64,000 bases of DNA from an uncultured Paracoccaceae bacterium (GCA_947503175.1 CANNCO010000001.1:1612001-1676000); one strand, 5' to 3'. Positions 1-9,890 are shown, counted from the stretch's first letter. Notes: a model not told the origin generated them from the sequence alone. Program-made: numbers and translations.

Positions 1-248
1 ATCTGACCGATTTTCTGGTACGGCAGTTCGATGCCTTCGTCACCAAACCCCTTGGCCTCGACCGGCATCCCGAATTGCGGGAAATGTATTTCGGGAACTA
101 TGAAAAGCTGGTCTATCAGGCCCAGACCGACGATCCCGACCTGACCGAAAAGGCACGCGCCTGCGCCGAGAAGCTGGCGCTGCCGTTCGAGCGCCGGTTC
201 ACGGGCTACGGCGACCTTGCGACAACACTGGCGCGGCTTTCCGACTAG
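1..248 (+). CDS. DUF1638-like protein, C-terminal part only
   Basis: The window opens inside this gene. The frame starting at base 3 is open to a TAG at 246-248, giving 81 C-terminal residues. The segment with HPELREMYFGNYEKLVYQAQ and the ending FERRFTGYGDL resemble, from memory, the C-terminal part of DUF1638 proteins, whose function is not established. The N-terminal part and start lie outside the window. The erpA-like gene follows after 54 bp in the same direction, so the two may be co-transcribed. The family assignment is from pattern recognition only; the reading frame itself is solid. Confidence 0.6.
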   Translation, partial: LTDFLVRQFDAFVTKPLGLDRHPELREMYFGNYEKLVYQAQTDDPDLTEKARACAEKLALPFERRFTGYGDLATTLARLSD

Positions 249-302
249 GCAGGGGTTCTTGCGAGGCAAGCTGGCCCGGCCTATATTCAAAGGGTAATAC
301 GG

Positions 303-650
303 ATGGACCCGAAACACATGGATCTGAACCTGCCCCCGAAAGTCACCGACCGCGCCTTTGCGCGGCTGGCCGAGATCAACGAAAGTGCCGACACGCCCAA
401 GGCGCTGCGTGTGGCGGTCGACGGTGGCGGCTGTTCGGGCTTTCAGTATGACATCAAGCTGGATGATCCGGCGGAAGACGACCTGATCCTCGAAGCCGAG
501 GGGCAAAAGGTCGTGGTCGACGCCGTGTCACTGCCGTTTCTGGCCAATGCAGTGATCGACTTCACCGAAGAGATCATCGGCGCGCGGTTCACCATCGACA
601 ATCCCAACGCCACGTCGTCCTGCGGCTGCGGCACGTCCTTTTCCATGTAA
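303..650 (+). CDS. erpA: A-type iron-sulfur cluster carrier (ErpA/IscA/HesB family)
   Basis: This 115-residue cytoplasmic protein has the usual length of the A-type carriers that pass Fe-S clusters to apo-proteins. The three conserved cysteines are visible: one in VDGGGCSGFQY and two in the C-terminal SSCGCGTSFSM. The ATG at 303 is preceded by an AAAGGG stretch about 9 nt upstream; a second in-frame ATG at 318 has no good ribosome site. ErpA and IscA/SufA cannot be separated securely by sequence alone, but a lone A-type carrier away from the suf operon (39-49 kb here) fits ErpA best. Start choice is moderately sure; family is sure. Confidence 0.88.
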   Translation: MDPKHMDLNLPPKVTDRAFARLAEINESADTPKALRVAVDGGGCSGFQYDIKLDDPAEDDLILEAEGQKVVVDAVSLPFLANAVIDFTEEIIGARFTIDNPNATSSCGCGTSFSM

Positions 651-721
651 CGCGTCCCGCCGACTGGACTTTCCCACACTGAAACGTCACCTCTGGCGTC
701 GAATTCATGCCGGAGGTGCCC

Positions 722-1672
722 ATGTCCCCCCTGCCCGTCACCCGCACCGATGTGGAAGCGGCCTATGGCGTCATCGCGCCGCATATCCGGCGGACGCCGG
801 TGATCGAGGTCGATGCGGGTGACTTGGGGCTCGATCCGTCCTTCCCGCCCATCACCCTGAAACTCGAACAGCTTCAGCATACCGGCAGTTTCAAGGCCCG
901 CGGAGCGACGCTCAACCTGATGACGGGCGATATCCCGGAGGCCGGGGTTGTCGGCGCCTCGGGTGGGAATCACGGTGCGGCGCTCGCGTTTGCGGCGGAG
1001 CGCGCGGGCGTTCCGGCCAATGTCTTTGTCTTCACCTTCACGCCTGCGGCCAAGGCCGACCGTATCCGCAGTTACGGCGCGACTGTGCATGCCGCAGCCG
1101 ATAATTTCGACAGCCTCATGAAGAAGACGCACGCCTTTCGCGATGAAACCGGTGCGCGCCTGATCCATGCCTATGACCAGCCCGGAACGCTGGCTGGTCA
1201 AGGCACGGTGGCGCTGGAACTCATGGAACAGGCCGCGCCCGATACGCTTTTGATCGCAACGGGCGGTGGCGGGCTGATCGGCGGTATGGCGGCCTATGTG
1301 GGCGACCGCGCCCGGATCGTCTCGGTCGAGCCGGAAACGGCGCCCACGCTGAAAAACGCGCTGACCGCGGGCCGCCCGGTTCAGTCCCCCGCCGGGGGTA
1401 TCGCCGCCGACAGCCTTGGCCCCGGTCAGGTGGGCGATCTGATGTATCCCATTGCCGCGGCCCATGTGGATTTGGCAATCACCGTACCAGAAGAGGCGAT
1501 ATTTGCCGCATGGCGCCTTCTCTGGGACAAGCTGCGGATCGTTGTGGAACCGGGTGGGGCCGTCGCACTGGCCGCCCTGATCTCGGGGGCTTATCGGCCG
1601 GAGAAAGAAGAAAAGCTGGGTGTTTTGTTGTGCGGCGCGAATACCGGCATCGTGACGTTCCCCGAAACGTGA
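722..1672 (+). CDS. Threonine/serine dehydratase-like PLP enzyme
   Basis: A fold-type II PLP enzyme of about 316 residues. The Schiff-base lysine lies in HTGSFKARGA, and the PLP phosphate loop is the glycine run TGGGGLIGG. The length and the absence of a C-terminal ACT regulatory domain match short catabolic threonine/serine dehydratases or serine racemases rather than biosynthetic IlvA. It would deaminate L-threonine or L-serine to the 2-oxo acid; the exact substrate cannot be read from sequence. The ATG at 722 follows GGAGGT at 712-717, which makes it a better start than the in-frame ATG at 707. Confidence 0.85.
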   Translation: MSPLPVTRTDVEAAYGVIAPHIRRTPVIEVDAGDLGLDPSFPPITLKLEQLQHTGSFKARGATLNLMTGDIPEAGVVGASGGNHGAALAFAAERAGVPANVFVFTFTPAAKADRIRSYGATVHAAADNFDSLMKKTHAFRDETGARLIHAYDQPGTLAGQGTVALELMEQAAPDTLLIATGGGGLIGGMAAYVGDRARIVSVEPETAPTLKNALTAGRPVQSPAGGIAADSLGPGQVGDLMYPIAAAHVDLAITVPEEAIFAAWRLLWDKLRIVVEPGGAVALAALISGAYRPEKEEKLGVLLCGANTGIVTFPET

Positions 1673-1945
1673 TCTTCGACTTTGACCCTGGAGAGCGGTG
1701 AGCCGGGCGTGTGCCTGTCCTCGGGATGGCGCTGCTTCGGCTGACCGGCGCGTTTCATGGTGAAAAGACCTCCTCTGCCTGCGCGATGCGGAATGGCAGA
1801 CAAAGCGCCAGCCCGCCCGAACGGGCAGGCATTCGCCCGGCACCTTCGGCGCGATTCGGGCGGGATAGCGGGTATTCCGAAACCTTCCGGTCTTGCCTCT
1901 CTTCCCCGCCTACGCGACACTTCGCGAAAGCCCAAGGATGCGCCC

Positions 1946-2728
1946 ATGAAAATCGCCAGTTTCAACATCAACGGCATCAAGGCGCGGATCACCGCCCTGC
2001 CCGACTGGCTGGACGAGGCGCAGCCGGACGTGGCGGTGCTGCAGGAGATCAAGTCGGTGGACGAAAACTTCCCCCGAGAGGTCTTTGAGGATAGGGGGTA
2101 TAACGTCGAAACCCATGGGCAGAAGTCGTTCAACGGCGTCGCGATCCTGTCGAAACGCCCGCTTGAGGATGTGACACGCGGCCTGCCCGGCGATGACAGT
2201 GATGAACAGGCCCGCTGGATCGAGGCGACTGTCGTGGGCGATCAAACGGCAATCCGCGTCTGCGGGCTCTACCTGCCCAACGGGAACCCTGCCCCGGGGC
2301 CGAAATACGATTATAAACTTGCGTGGATGGACAGACTTCGGGACCGCGCGCAGGCGCTTCTGGATGACGAGATGCCGGCGCTGATGGCCGGTGATTACAA
2401 CATCATTCCGCAAGACGAAGACGCCGCCCGCCCCGAGGTCTGGCAGAAGGACGCGCTGGCCCTTCCCGATAGCCGCCGCGCCTTTCGCCGTATCCTGAAC
2501 CTTGGTTTCACCGAGGCGATCCACACGCGGATGCCGCAGCCCGGGCATTTCACCTTCTGGGACTATCAGGCCGGGGCGTGGGACAAGAACGATGGCATCC
2601 GTATCGACCATTTCCTGCTGACGCCCCAATGCGCGGACCTTTTAACCGATTGCGGCATCGACGCCGAGGTGCGGGGGCGCGAAAAACCGTCGGACCATGT
2701 GCCGGTCTGGGTGACGCTCGACGCCTGA
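1946..2728 (+). CDS. xthA: Exodeoxyribonuclease III (AP endonuclease)
   Basis: A 260-residue protein of the exonuclease III/EEP family, which cleaves DNA 5' to abasic sites and removes 3'-blocking groups in base excision repair. Family motifs appear in order: FNINGIKAR, LQEIKS (metal-binding Glu), NGVAILSK, LYLPNGN, AGDYNI, a segment ending RIDHFLL, and SDHVPVW with the catalytic Asp-His pair. The frame is open further upstream, but the family N-terminus MKIASFNING begins at the ATG at 1946. Bases 1673-1945 before it hold no convincing gene. Confidence 0.93.
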   Translation: MKIASFNINGIKARITALPDWLDEAQPDVAVLQEIKSVDENFPREVFEDRGYNVETHGQKSFNGVAILSKRPLEDVTRGLPGDDSDEQARWIEATVVGDQTAIRVCGLYLPNGNPAPGPKYDYKLAWMDRLRDRAQALLDDEMPALMAGDYNIIPQDEDAARPEVWQKDALALPDSRRAFRRILNLGFTEAIHTRMPQPGHFTFWDYQAGAWDKNDGIRIDHFLLTPQCADLLTDCGIDAEVRGREKPSDHVPVWVTLDA

Positions 2729-2812
2729 TCGAGCAGGTTCCCGCCGGTCGCACCGCCCTGATATCGTATATCCAGGCATCTTTCGCCATAAACGGCGCAA
2801 AGGAGATTAACG

Positions 2813-3172
2813 ATGAAGCCGCTTGTCATAGCCGCTTGTGCCGCCGTCCTTGCAGCGGGACTTGCCGGCCCCGCAGCCGCAAAACAGAACTGCCCGCCGG
2901 GCCTTGCGAAAAAGGCCGTGCCCTGCGTCCCACCGGGTCAGGCGAAAAAGGGTGTTCGCGCCGATGACTGGGTTTACCGGGTTGGTGACTATTACGTGGA
3001 TCGCGACGGCTTCATCCGGCTGCGTGACCGCGACCGGAACCGGTACCGTCTGCCCCGTCTTCGCGAAAACGAGGCCTATTACCGGGACGGCCGTTTCGTC
3101 TATCGCGTTAACGATGAAACCCGGCGTGTCCTTAAACTAATCCGACTCACTGACATCTTATTGAGCAACTGA
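2813..3172 (+). CDS. Small exported protein (RcnB-like)
   Basis: A 119-residue protein with a clear Sec signal peptide (residues 1 to about 23, ending AGPAAA). The mature part begins with a short repeat, CPPGLAKKAVPC then CPPGQAKKG-like, followed by a basic, Tyr/Arg/Asp-rich segment. This layout resembles small periplasmic proteins grouped with RcnB in alphaproteobacteria; a metal-related role is only a family association. AAGGAG lies about 7 nt upstream of the ATG. The gene stands alone, with an AT-rich intergenic stretch after it that carries a CtrA-like box. Confidence 0.6.
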   Translation: MKPLVIAACAAVLAAGLAGPAAAKQNCPPGLAKKAVPCVPPGQAKKGVRADDWVYRVGDYYVDRDGFIRLRDRDRNRYRLPRLRENEAYYRDGRFVYRVNDETRRVLKLIRLTDILLSN

Positions 3173-3226
3173 GAATTCAGGTTTCGGAAACAAAGTGAAT
3201 ACCGCGTTAACCTCTGTTTCCGATAG

Positions 3227-3241
3227 TTAACAAAAGGTTAA
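3227..3241. promoter_or_regulatory. CtrA-like box TTAA-N7-TTAA
   Basis: Bases 3227-3241 read TTAACAAAAGGTTAA, a full match to the TTAA-N7-TTAA core bound by the cell-cycle regulator CtrA in alphaproteobacteria. Another TTAAC half-site lies about 20 bp upstream. The box is about 130 bp before the small membrane protein gene at 3369 and 55 bp after the exported-protein gene. The match is seen directly; binding is inferred. Confidence 0.5.
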
Positions 3242-3368
3242 GGAAAAGTGGCCGAAATTTGACCTTGCGGTCGTTTTTGCCTCAATTGGACTGTGTTGTT
3301 GTCGGTGGCATCGGAGGTGGTGGGGACCGTTATCCGGATGCGCATCGATTTTGAGCTGGAGTGAATGA

Positions 3369-3551
3369 ATGATCGAGCTGGCCCCAATCGCGCTTGGCAT
3401 AATCGCAACCACCGCAATCGTCATATATGGCGGGCGCAATCTTGCCCGGATCATCGTCGAACGCCGGGATCAGCGCCTGAAGAACCATCTGAGCTGGAAC
3501 GGCAAGGCCCCCCGCGTCTCGCGTGTCGCGGTCGCGACCCGCCGGGGCTAG
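3369..3551 (+). CDS. Small predicted membrane protein (60 aa)
   Basis: A short open frame encoding an N-terminal hydrophobic helix (about residues 4-22, ending in YGG) followed by a basic tail with several Arg/Lys. This is consistent with a single-pass inner-membrane protein. CTGGAGTG 6-13 nt upstream of the ATG can serve as ribosome site. The stop is 3 bp before the end of uvrA on the other strand. No family is recognised. The intact frame, ribosome site and helix argue for a real gene, but its size leaves doubt. Confidence 0.45.
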   Translation: MIELAPIALGIIATTAIVIYGGRNLARIIVERRDQRLKNHLSWNGKAPRVSRVAVATRRG

Positions 3552-3553
3552 GC

Positions 3554-6412
3554 TTACTCTGCCGCCACCCTGCGCGGCCCCAGCATATCCTTCAGATAAT
3601 GGCCGGTATGGCTGCGCGGTTCTTCCGCGACCTTCTCTGGTGTGCCCACAGCCACGATTTCGCCGCCGCCATCGCCGCCCTCCGGACCAATGTCGATGAT
3701 CCAGTCCGCCGTCTTGATGACATCCAGATTATGTTCGATCACGACGACCGTATTGCCCTGGTCGACCAGTTCGTGCAGCACTTCCAGAAGCTTCCTCACA
3801 TCCTCGAAGTGCAAGCCTGTCGTAGGCTCGTCCAGGATGTAAAGCGTCCGGCCCGTCGACCGTTTCGCCAGTTCCTTTGACAGCTTGACCCGCTGCGCCT
3901 CGCCGCCCGAAAGCGTCGTCGCCTGCTGGCCCACCTTGATGTATCCAAGGCCCACCCGCATCAGCGCGTCCATCTTTTCGCGGATGCTTGGCACTGCCTT
4001 GAAGAATTCCTGCGCATCCTCGACGGTCATGTCGAGCACATCGGCAATGCTCTTGCCCTTGAACTTGATCTCCAAGGTCTCGCGGTTGTAGCGCGCGCCG
4101 TGGCAGGTTTCGCAGGTCACGTAGACATCGGGCAGAAAGTGCATCTCGATCTTGATCACGCCGTCGCCCTGACAGGCCTCGCAGCGCCCGCCCTTGACAT
4201 TGAAGCTGAACCGGCCGGGCTTGTAACCCCGCGCCTTGGCCTCGGGCAGCCCGGCAAACCAGTCGCGGATCGGCGTGAACGCCCCGGTATAGGTCGCGGG
4301 ATTCGACCGTGGGGTCCGCCCGATGGGCCGCTGGTCGATGTCGATCACCTTGTCCAGATGTTCCAGCCCCTTGATCGTCTCGCAGGGCGCGGGTGTCTGC
4401 CGTGCGCCGTTCAACGTCATCGAGGCCGTCTTGAACAGCGTCTCGATGGTTAGCGTGGACTTGCCGCCACCCGAAACGCCCGTGACGCAGACGAACTTTG
4501 CCAGCGGGAACTCGGCAGTCACATCCTTCAGGTTATTCCCGCAAGCCTTTACAACACTTACCTTTTTTCGATTGCCCTTGCGCCGCCGTGACGGAACGGC
4601 AATCTCACGAGAGCCGCTCAGATACTGCCCCGTAATCGAAGCCGCGTCGGCCACGATGTCGGCCGGGGTTCCCTTGGCGACGATCTGGCCTCCGTGCACG
4701 CCCGCACCGGGACCGATATCGAACACGTAATCGGCCTCGCGGATCGCCTCTTCGTCATGCTCGACGACGATCACCGTATTGCCCTGATCGCGCAAGTTCT
4801 TGAGCGTCTGCAAGAGCCGCCCGTTATCGCGCTGGTGCAGGCCGATGGAAGGCTCGTCGAGGACATAGAGAACCCCGGTCAGCCCGGACCCGATCTGACT
4901 GGCCAGCCGGATCCGCTGACTTTCCCCGCCCGACAGGGTGCCCGCATTGCGCGAGAGCGTCAGGTATTCCAGCCCCACATTGTTCAGGAACCCGAGCCGT
5001 TCGCGGATTTCCTTCAGGATCGCACGGGCGATCTCGTTCTTTTGCGCCGAAAGAGCCTTGGGCACGCTGTCGCACCAGTCGAACGCCTCGCGGATCGACA
5101 TCTGCACGACCTCGCCCACATGCAGGCCCGCGATCTTGACCGCCAGCGCCTCGGGCCGCAGCCGGAACCCCTCGCAGGTATGGCAGGGACGGTTGTTCTG
5201 GTAGCGTTCGAACTCCTCGCGGATCCAGTTCGAATCCGTCTCGCGATAGCGCCGCTCCATGTTGGGGATCACGCCCTCGAAGGGCCGCGTGACCTGATAG
5301 ACCCGCCCGCCCTCGTCATAACGGAACGGGATTTCCTCGCCGTTCGACCCGTACAGAAAAACCTGCTGGATATGCGGGGCGAGGTCTTTCCACTTGGTGT
5401 TGCGATCGAACTCATAATGCTTGGCGATGGCCTCGATGGTCTGCAGGAAGTAGGGCGACTTTCCCTTCCGCCACGGGGCCAGCGCGCCGTCATAGATTTT
5501 GAGGTTCTGGTCGGGCACCACGAGGCGTTCGTCAAAGAACAACTCGACGCCCAGACCATCGCAGTCCGGGCAGGCGCCGAAGGGCGCGTTGAACGAGAAC
5601 AGACGCGGCTCGATCTCTGGGATCGTGAAACCGGATTCGGGACAGGCGAAGTTCTCGGAGAAGGTGAAACGTTCCGGCTCGCCCTCGCTGGGCGCGGTCT
5701 CAAGGATGGCAATGCCGGATGCCAGATCAAGCGCGGTGCGGAAACTATCCGCCAGCCGCGTCTCGAGCCCCTCACGCACCACCAGACGGTCGACCACCAC
5801 GTCGATGTCATGGCGGAACTTCTTGTCCAGCGTGGGCGGCTCGTCGAGCTCATAGAACTGCCCGTCGACCTTCACCCGCTGGAAGCCCTGCTTGCGTAAC
5901 TCTACAAATTCCTTGCGGTATTCACCTTTCCGGTCACGCACAATGGGGGCAAGAAGGTACCCGCGCGTGCCCTCCTCCATCGCCATGACCCGGTCGACCA
6001 TGTCCTGCACCTGCTGCGCCTCGATGGGCAGGCCGGTGGCGGGCGAAAAGGGCGTACCGGCGCGTGCGAACAAGAGCCGCATGTAGTCGTAGATCTCGGT
6101 CACCGTGCCAACCGTCGAGCGGGGGTTCTTCGATGTGGTTTTCTGCTCGATGGAGATGGCCGGAGAAAGACCGCTGATATGGTCCACATCCGGCTTTTCC
6201 ATCATGTTCAGGAACTGCCGCGCATAGGCAGACAGGCTTTCGACATAACGCCGCTGGCCTTCGGCATAGATCGTGTCGAAGGCAAGCGACGACTTCCCCG
6301 ACCCCGACAGGCCGGTGATCACCACAAGCTCGTCGCGCGGGATATCCACGTCGATATTCTTGAGGTTATGCTCGCGCGCCCCGCGCACTTCGATCTTCTT
6401 AAGCTCGGCCAT
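3554..6412 (-). CDS. uvrA: UvrABC excinuclease subunit A
   Basis: A 952-residue UvrA, the ATP-dependent damage-recognition subunit of nucleotide excision repair. Both ABC ATPase modules are present: Walker [10 protein letters not shown] near residue 31 and GVSGGGKST in the second half; signature motifs LSGGESQR and LSGGEAQR; and zinc-finger CxxC pairs (CPDC, CEAC, CETC). The frame extends upstream to 6496, but family proteins start at [16 protein letters not shown], so ATG 6412 was chosen. A perfect alphaproteobacterial LexA box lies 68 bp upstream, indicating SOS induction. The partner uvrB/uvrC genes are not in this window. Confidence 0.97.
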   Translation of the reverse strand: MAELKKIEVRGAREHNLKNIDVDIPRDELVVITGLSGSGKSSLAFDTIYAEGQRRYVESLSAYARQFLNMMEKPDVDHISGLSPAISIEQKTTSKNPRSTVGTVTEIYDYMRLLFARAGTPFSPATGLPIEAQQVQDMVDRVMAMEEGTRGYLLAPIVRDRKGEYRKEFVELRKQGFQRVKVDGQFYELDEPPTLDKKFRHDIDVVVDRLVVREGLETRLADSFRTALDLASGIAILETAPSEGEPERFTFSENFACPESGFTIPEIEPRLFSFNAPFGACPDCDGLGVELFFDERLVVPDQNLKIYDGALAPWRKGKSPYFLQTIEAIAKHYEFDRNTKWKDLAPHIQQVFLYGSNGEEIPFRYDEGGRVYQVTRPFEGVIPNMERRYRETDSNWIREEFERYQNNRPCHTCEGFRLRPEALAVKIAGLHVGEVVQMSIREAFDWCDSVPKALSAQKNEIARAILKEIRERLGFLNNVGLEYLTLSRNAGTLSGGESQRIRLASQIGSGLTGVLYVLDEPSIGLHQRDNGRLLQTLKNLRDQGNTVIVVEHDEEAIREADYVFDIGPGAGVHGGQIVAKGTPADIVADAASITGQYLSGSREIAVPSRRRKGNRKKVSVVKACGNNLKDVTAEFPLAKFVCVTGVSGGGKSTLTIETLFKTASMTLNGARQTPAPCETIKGLEHLDKVIDIDQRPIGRTPRSNPATYTGAFTPIRDWFAGLPEAKARGYKPGRFSFNVKGGRCEACQGDGVIKIEMHFLPDVYVTCETCHGARYNRETLEIKFKGKSIADVLDMTVEDAQEFFKAVPSIREKMDALMRVGLGYIKVGQQATTLSGGEAQRVKLSKELAKRSTGRTLYILDEPTTGLHFEDVRKLLEVLHELVDQGNTVVVIEHNLDVIKTADWIIDIGPEGGDGGGEIVAVGTPEKVAEEPRSHTGHYLKDMLGPRRVAAE

Positions 6413-6479
6413 TGGGCCCCCCGGATTAACGGATTGGTCACAAATAGAGGACGCGCGCTGAGTCTCCAACCGAAAAATG

Positions 6480-6494
6480 GAACATTGCAGGAAC
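6480..6494 (-). promoter_or_regulatory. SOS (LexA) box of uvrA
   Basis: On the minus strand the sequence reads GTTCCTGCAATGTTC, an exact GTTC-N7-GTTC direct repeat, the LexA operator known from alphaproteobacteria. It lies 68 bp upstream of the uvrA ATG. The second such box in the window is upstream of recA. Confidence 0.82.
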
Positions 6495-6877
6495 ATTTAA
6501 AAAGAATCAGGTTTGGGTCGCAGCTGAAAGGCATCGTGGCTGTGCAAGGCGGTTCTAACGCAGCCTAGAGCCCGGAGCGGACCTGGCAAAACTTCGGCCG
6601 ACGAGAGCAAAGTGACCTCTCCGGCGGGTAGGCTTCTCGATCCAATCATATAGAGGATCACCCCTGCCCCGACCGGCAAGTAGGGTGGGATCCTCTGAAA
6701 CGTTCGGCCCGGTTATTACTGCCATCTTCAGGATCGGCGATATACGCCTGTCGCTGTTCGCTACCATTGCTCAACTCGATACGCTCGAGGACTTGCTCCT
6801 CGACGACCTGGAAACTGAACCTTACTTCCCTGCGGACGAAAAAAGCACGCAACTGCTCAAGCTGATAGTCGGATAGA
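6495..6877. other. Intergenic stretch without a supported gene
   Basis: This region lies between the uvrA operator and the DUF2189 gene. Short open frames exist on both strands (for example 6685-6876 on plus), but they have no family resemblance and no convincing ribosome site. Nothing else was recognised. Confidence 0.5.
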
Positions 6878-7696
6878 TCACCCTTCCGCTGGTGGCACGG
6901 CCCGCTGATAGAGATGCCATGTGGTGTGGCCAAGGATCGGCAGGGTGAAGATCAGGCCCAGAAACGCCGGAACCATCGACAACAGCATGGTGACCGAGAT
7001 GATCGCCGCCCAGGTGAGCATAATCACCGGGTTTTCCCTGACGACGTGAACGGACGTCAACATGGCGGAAACGAAGTTGGTTTCCCGGTCGAGCAGGATC
7101 GGCATGGCGACGACGGTCACCGAGAACAATACAGCCGACAGTAATGCGCCTACGCAGGTGCCAATGGCAAGGAAGGTCCAGCCCTCCGGAGTGAAGAATA
7201 CGGTATTCAAAAACCCGTCAAAATCCGAGAAGGATGCATCCTGCAGGATGATCGCCAACCAAAGCCGAACCTGGTAACTCCAAACCCAGAAAATGAACAG
7301 GGTGACAAAGGCCATCCAGCCCATTTCGCGCTTGCGTTGATTGGCCATGACGGTGAGGATTTCAGACCAGCCGAAACTCTCTTCCTTCTGCAACCGGCGG
7401 GACATTTCATAAAGCCCGGCGGCGGCGAAAGGCGCGACCAGCGGAAAGCCTACAGCGGCGGGAATGACCATCCAGATCATGCCGAGCCAGACCAGGCTCC
7501 AAACAAACAGGATTCCGAAAACCGCATAGAACAGGCCGAAAAAGCCGCTCATGACGGGGCGAGCCAGAAAGTCCGAAAACCCGGCCTTCAGCGACGCGGT
7601 GATATCGCCCACAGTCACCTTATTGACCTTGGGCATGGCCTGCTGCTGCGGCGTCTGATTGTCCGGTGGTGTGGAACCTTCGGTCTTGGATGTCAT
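6878..7696 (-). CDS. DUF2189 family integral membrane protein
   Basis: A 272-residue protein with a polar, Pro/Gln-rich N-terminus (to about residue 35) and five to six hydrophobic segments. The middle segments form the pattern LARPVMSGFFGLFYAVFG then FPLVAPFAAAGLYEMSRR, typical of the DUF2189 family of predicted integral membrane proteins. No biochemical role is established. The ATG at 7696 has a strong GGGAGGAG ribosome site 7-14 nt upstream, which beats the in-frame candidate at 7717. It appears to be transcribed alone. Confidence 0.82.
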   Translation of the reverse strand: MTSKTEGSTPPDNQTPQQQAMPKVNKVTVGDITASLKAGFSDFLARPVMSGFFGLFYAVFGILFVWSLVWLGMIWMVIPAAVGFPLVAPFAAAGLYEMSRRLQKEESFGWSEILTVMANQRKREMGWMAFVTLFIFWVWSYQVRLWLAIILQDASFSDFDGFLNTVFFTPEGWTFLAIGTCVGALLSAVLFSVTVVAMPILLDRETNFVSAMLTSVHVVRENPVIMLTWAAIISVTMLLSMVPAFLGLIFTLPILGHTTWHLYQRAVPPAEG

Positions 7697-7877
7697 GACA
7701 CACTCCTCCCAAAGCATGGCGCCGCACTGGTCCGTTTGCCAACAGACCTAAACGGTGAAACGACATCTCTCCTCCGCATACAAGTTTGGATCAGGTGGGG
7801 CATAAGGGCAAGGGGGGAGTAAGGCAGCCAAGTCCCGCAAAGCGGCCCTTCATCCGCGGCAAATCTGGTACTCGCGC

Positions 7878-8597
7878 CTAATGCGCATATTCCGGTTCTT
7901 CCGCATCAAGAACCTCACGGATCGCGGCCAAAAACCTGTCGCCTTCACCCTCATAGTCTTCCCACTGGCGGGCGGTTTTCTCGGCCACCTCGTCGCTGGC
8001 GATGTTCAGTTCCATACCCGTCTGCAAGGCGGTGACATAGGTTTCCGCCGCCCGCTCGAAGTAATAGATATCCTCGAAACACTGGCCCACCGTCGGCCCG
8101 ACCACCAGAATGCCGTGCTGACCGAGGATCTGGATCGACCGGTTGCCCATGGCGCTGGCCAGACGCTCGGCCTCATCGCCCAGTCCCATCCCGTCAAACC
8201 CGTCATCCACGCCCACGCGGTTGAAGAAACGCATGGTGGTCTGATCGATGGGCGGGATCGTCGGGTCCTTCATGACCGACAGAACCGTCGCGTACTTCGA
8301 ATGCAGATGCATGACACAGCGCGCATGGGACACTTTGCGATGCAGCGCCGAATGGATCGCCCATGCGGTCGGGTCGACATTCTTGCCTTTGGCCGCCCCG
8401 CCATCTTCCGTATCCAGTTCGACCATGTCGGACGCACGAAGCTGCGACCAGTACTTGCCCGCCGGGTTCACCAGAAACCGCGTGGGACTGTCTTCGACCA
8501 CCAGCGAATAGTGGTTCGCGATCCCTTCGTTCATCCCCAGCCGTTCGGTCCAGCGAAAGGCCGCCGCCAGGTTGGCGCGATGTTCGGCATGGTTCAT
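7878..8597 (-). CDS. Class II aldolase/adducin family protein
   Basis: A 239-residue class II aldolase-like protein. Such enzymes use Zn2+ for retro-aldol cleavage or epimerisation of sugar phosphates. The zinc-binding histidines are visible: His97 and His99 in CVMHLHSKYA, and His161 in GQHGILVVG. The N-terminal ANHYSLVV matches the family's substrate-binding loop. The substrate is unknown; many relatives are annotated only as hypothetical aldolases. The ATG has a GGGAG site upstream. The MFS transporter gene lies 28 bp upstream in the same direction, so the two may form an operon for uptake and breakdown of a small metabolite. Confidence 0.85.
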   Translation of the reverse strand: MNHAEHRANLAAAFRWTERLGMNEGIANHYSLVVEDSPTRFLVNPAGKYWSQLRASDMVELDTEDGGAAKGKNVDPTAWAIHSALHRKVSHARCVMHLHSKYATVLSVMKDPTIPPIDQTTMRFFNRVGVDDGFDGMGLGDEAERLASAMGNRSIQILGQHGILVVGPTVGQCFEDIYYFERAAETYVTALQTGMELNIASDEVAEKTARQWEDYEGEGDRFLAAIREVLDAEEPEYAH

Positions 8598-8625
8598 GGC
8601 AGTCTCCCTTTGGTCATCCGAAACC

Positions 8626-9759
8626 TTACCGGATTCGCATCAAAATCAATGCCAGAATTGCGGCACCGATCATCGAGATCGCGACGGCCAGCCCCACCAG
8701 ACCCGGCAAGCCGGCCCACAGGACCAGCGCGAACAGAGGCGGCCCGGTCGTCGTGCCGATATTGCCCATCTGCGCCAACGCGCCCTGCGCCCGCGCCTGA
8801 TTGGCCGTCGCGGCATTCAGTTCGGGGATCGAGGCGAAGGCCGCGCCGGGGATCAGGCCGATCAGGACAAAGGTCAGAAGTGCTGTGGGCAGGCGAAGAC
8901 CTTCGGGCACGACGATCAACGTTGCAAGAGCGGCGGCACTGGCCGTAAAGGCCCCGACAGTAATCCAGCGCGCAGGCCATCTGCGCGCCAGAAGACCAGC
9001 GCCCAACGTCCCCAAAAGCGCCGCGAGCGGAAGCAGGACCGCAGCACCCGTCGATAGGTAGGCAGGCAGAAATGTCAGAAGCGCCAGAAACTGCAGCGCA
9101 TGCCACAAAAACCCCAGACCGGGCGCAATCATCCGCGGGTCACGGTAGATCGCCAGATGCTGCGCCAGAAACCCGATCTTCGGCGGCGCACTGCGAATGG
9201 TGGGCAGACGCGGCCGCAAGAGAACCGCCAGAATCAGAAAACCAACCCCATGGAGCGCAAAGACCAGCCCGGGACCTCCCGCCGTCACCAGCGGCGGCAC
9301 GACCAGCGCCATGAGCGCAAATCCCACGCCAAAGAACGTGCCCCAGAGTCCCATCACCACAGAGTGGTCGCGCGGCGCGGCAGAGGCGACCATCAGCGTC
9401 GGCGCGGTCACCACGATCGACAGATGCGCCGCCCCTTCCAAAAGCCGAAGCAGCACGAAGACCGGCAAGGGGGGCATCAGCGCCTGTACCAGCGACAAGA
9501 GCGCTGCGCTCACAAGTGCTATCGTCAAAACCCTCCGCAGGCCCCAGCGTGCGGCCAGAAGCCCCGCGGTTGCCCCGAAAACGATCCCCGTCAGGCCGAC
9601 GAGCGAGACGAGAAACGGCAGGGCGTGACCTGCGCCGGGAAATGCCGCACCCAGCGGTTCCAGCGTCAGCGCGATCTTGGCGAACTGGCCCGATGCAAAA
9701 AGCCCCGCCACGAACAGCAGCATGACTAGGGTCCAATCGGTACGGGTTGGTGCGGTCAT
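8626..9759 (-). CDS. MFS transporter
   Basis: A 377-residue protein with about 12 hydrophobic helices and the MFS motif A-like loop GLLAARWGLRRVL between TM2 and TM3. It should be an inner-membrane secondary transporter of the drug/metabolite type; substrate and direction cannot be read from sequence. It overlaps no neighbour and sits upstream of the class II aldolase gene on the same strand. The exported-protein gene at 9891 is divergent, leaving about 130 bp for both promoters. Confidence 0.85.
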   Translation of the reverse strand: MTAPTRTDWTLVMLLFVAGLFASGQFAKIALTLEPLGAAFPGAGHALPFLVSLVGLTGIVFGATAGLLAARWGLRRVLTIALVSAALLSLVQALMPPLPVFVLLRLLEGAAHLSIVVTAPTLMVASAAPRDHSVVMGLWGTFFGVGFALMALVVPPLVTAGGPGLVFALHGVGFLILAVLLRPRLPTIRSAPPKIGFLAQHLAIYRDPRMIAPGLGFLWHALQFLALLTFLPAYLSTGAAVLLPLAALLGTLGAGLLARRWPARWITVGAFTASAAALATLIVVPEGLRLPTALLTFVLIGLIPGAAFASIPELNAATANQARAQGALAQMGNIGTTTGPPLFALVLWAGLPGLVGLAVAISMIGAAILALILMRIR

Positions 9760-9890
9760 GGGTCCATAGACCCGATATCGTCCGGCTTGCCCAGACCCCG
9801 CGATGCGCAGGGAATTGCGCGCTCACGAACACGTCAGACCGGGATCGGGCGATCGTGTTAGACTGCACCAAAGCCACTCAGGAGGTTCCG

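Noticed and set aside
4694-5899. Long open frame (401 aa) on the plus strand opposite uvrA
   Set aside because: It is antisense to a clear uvrA and has no family motif; long antisense frames are common in GC-rich genes.
6685-6876. 63-aa frame on plus between uvrA and the DUF2189 gene
   Set aside because: No ribosome site, no recognised family, and GC-position pattern not visibly coding.
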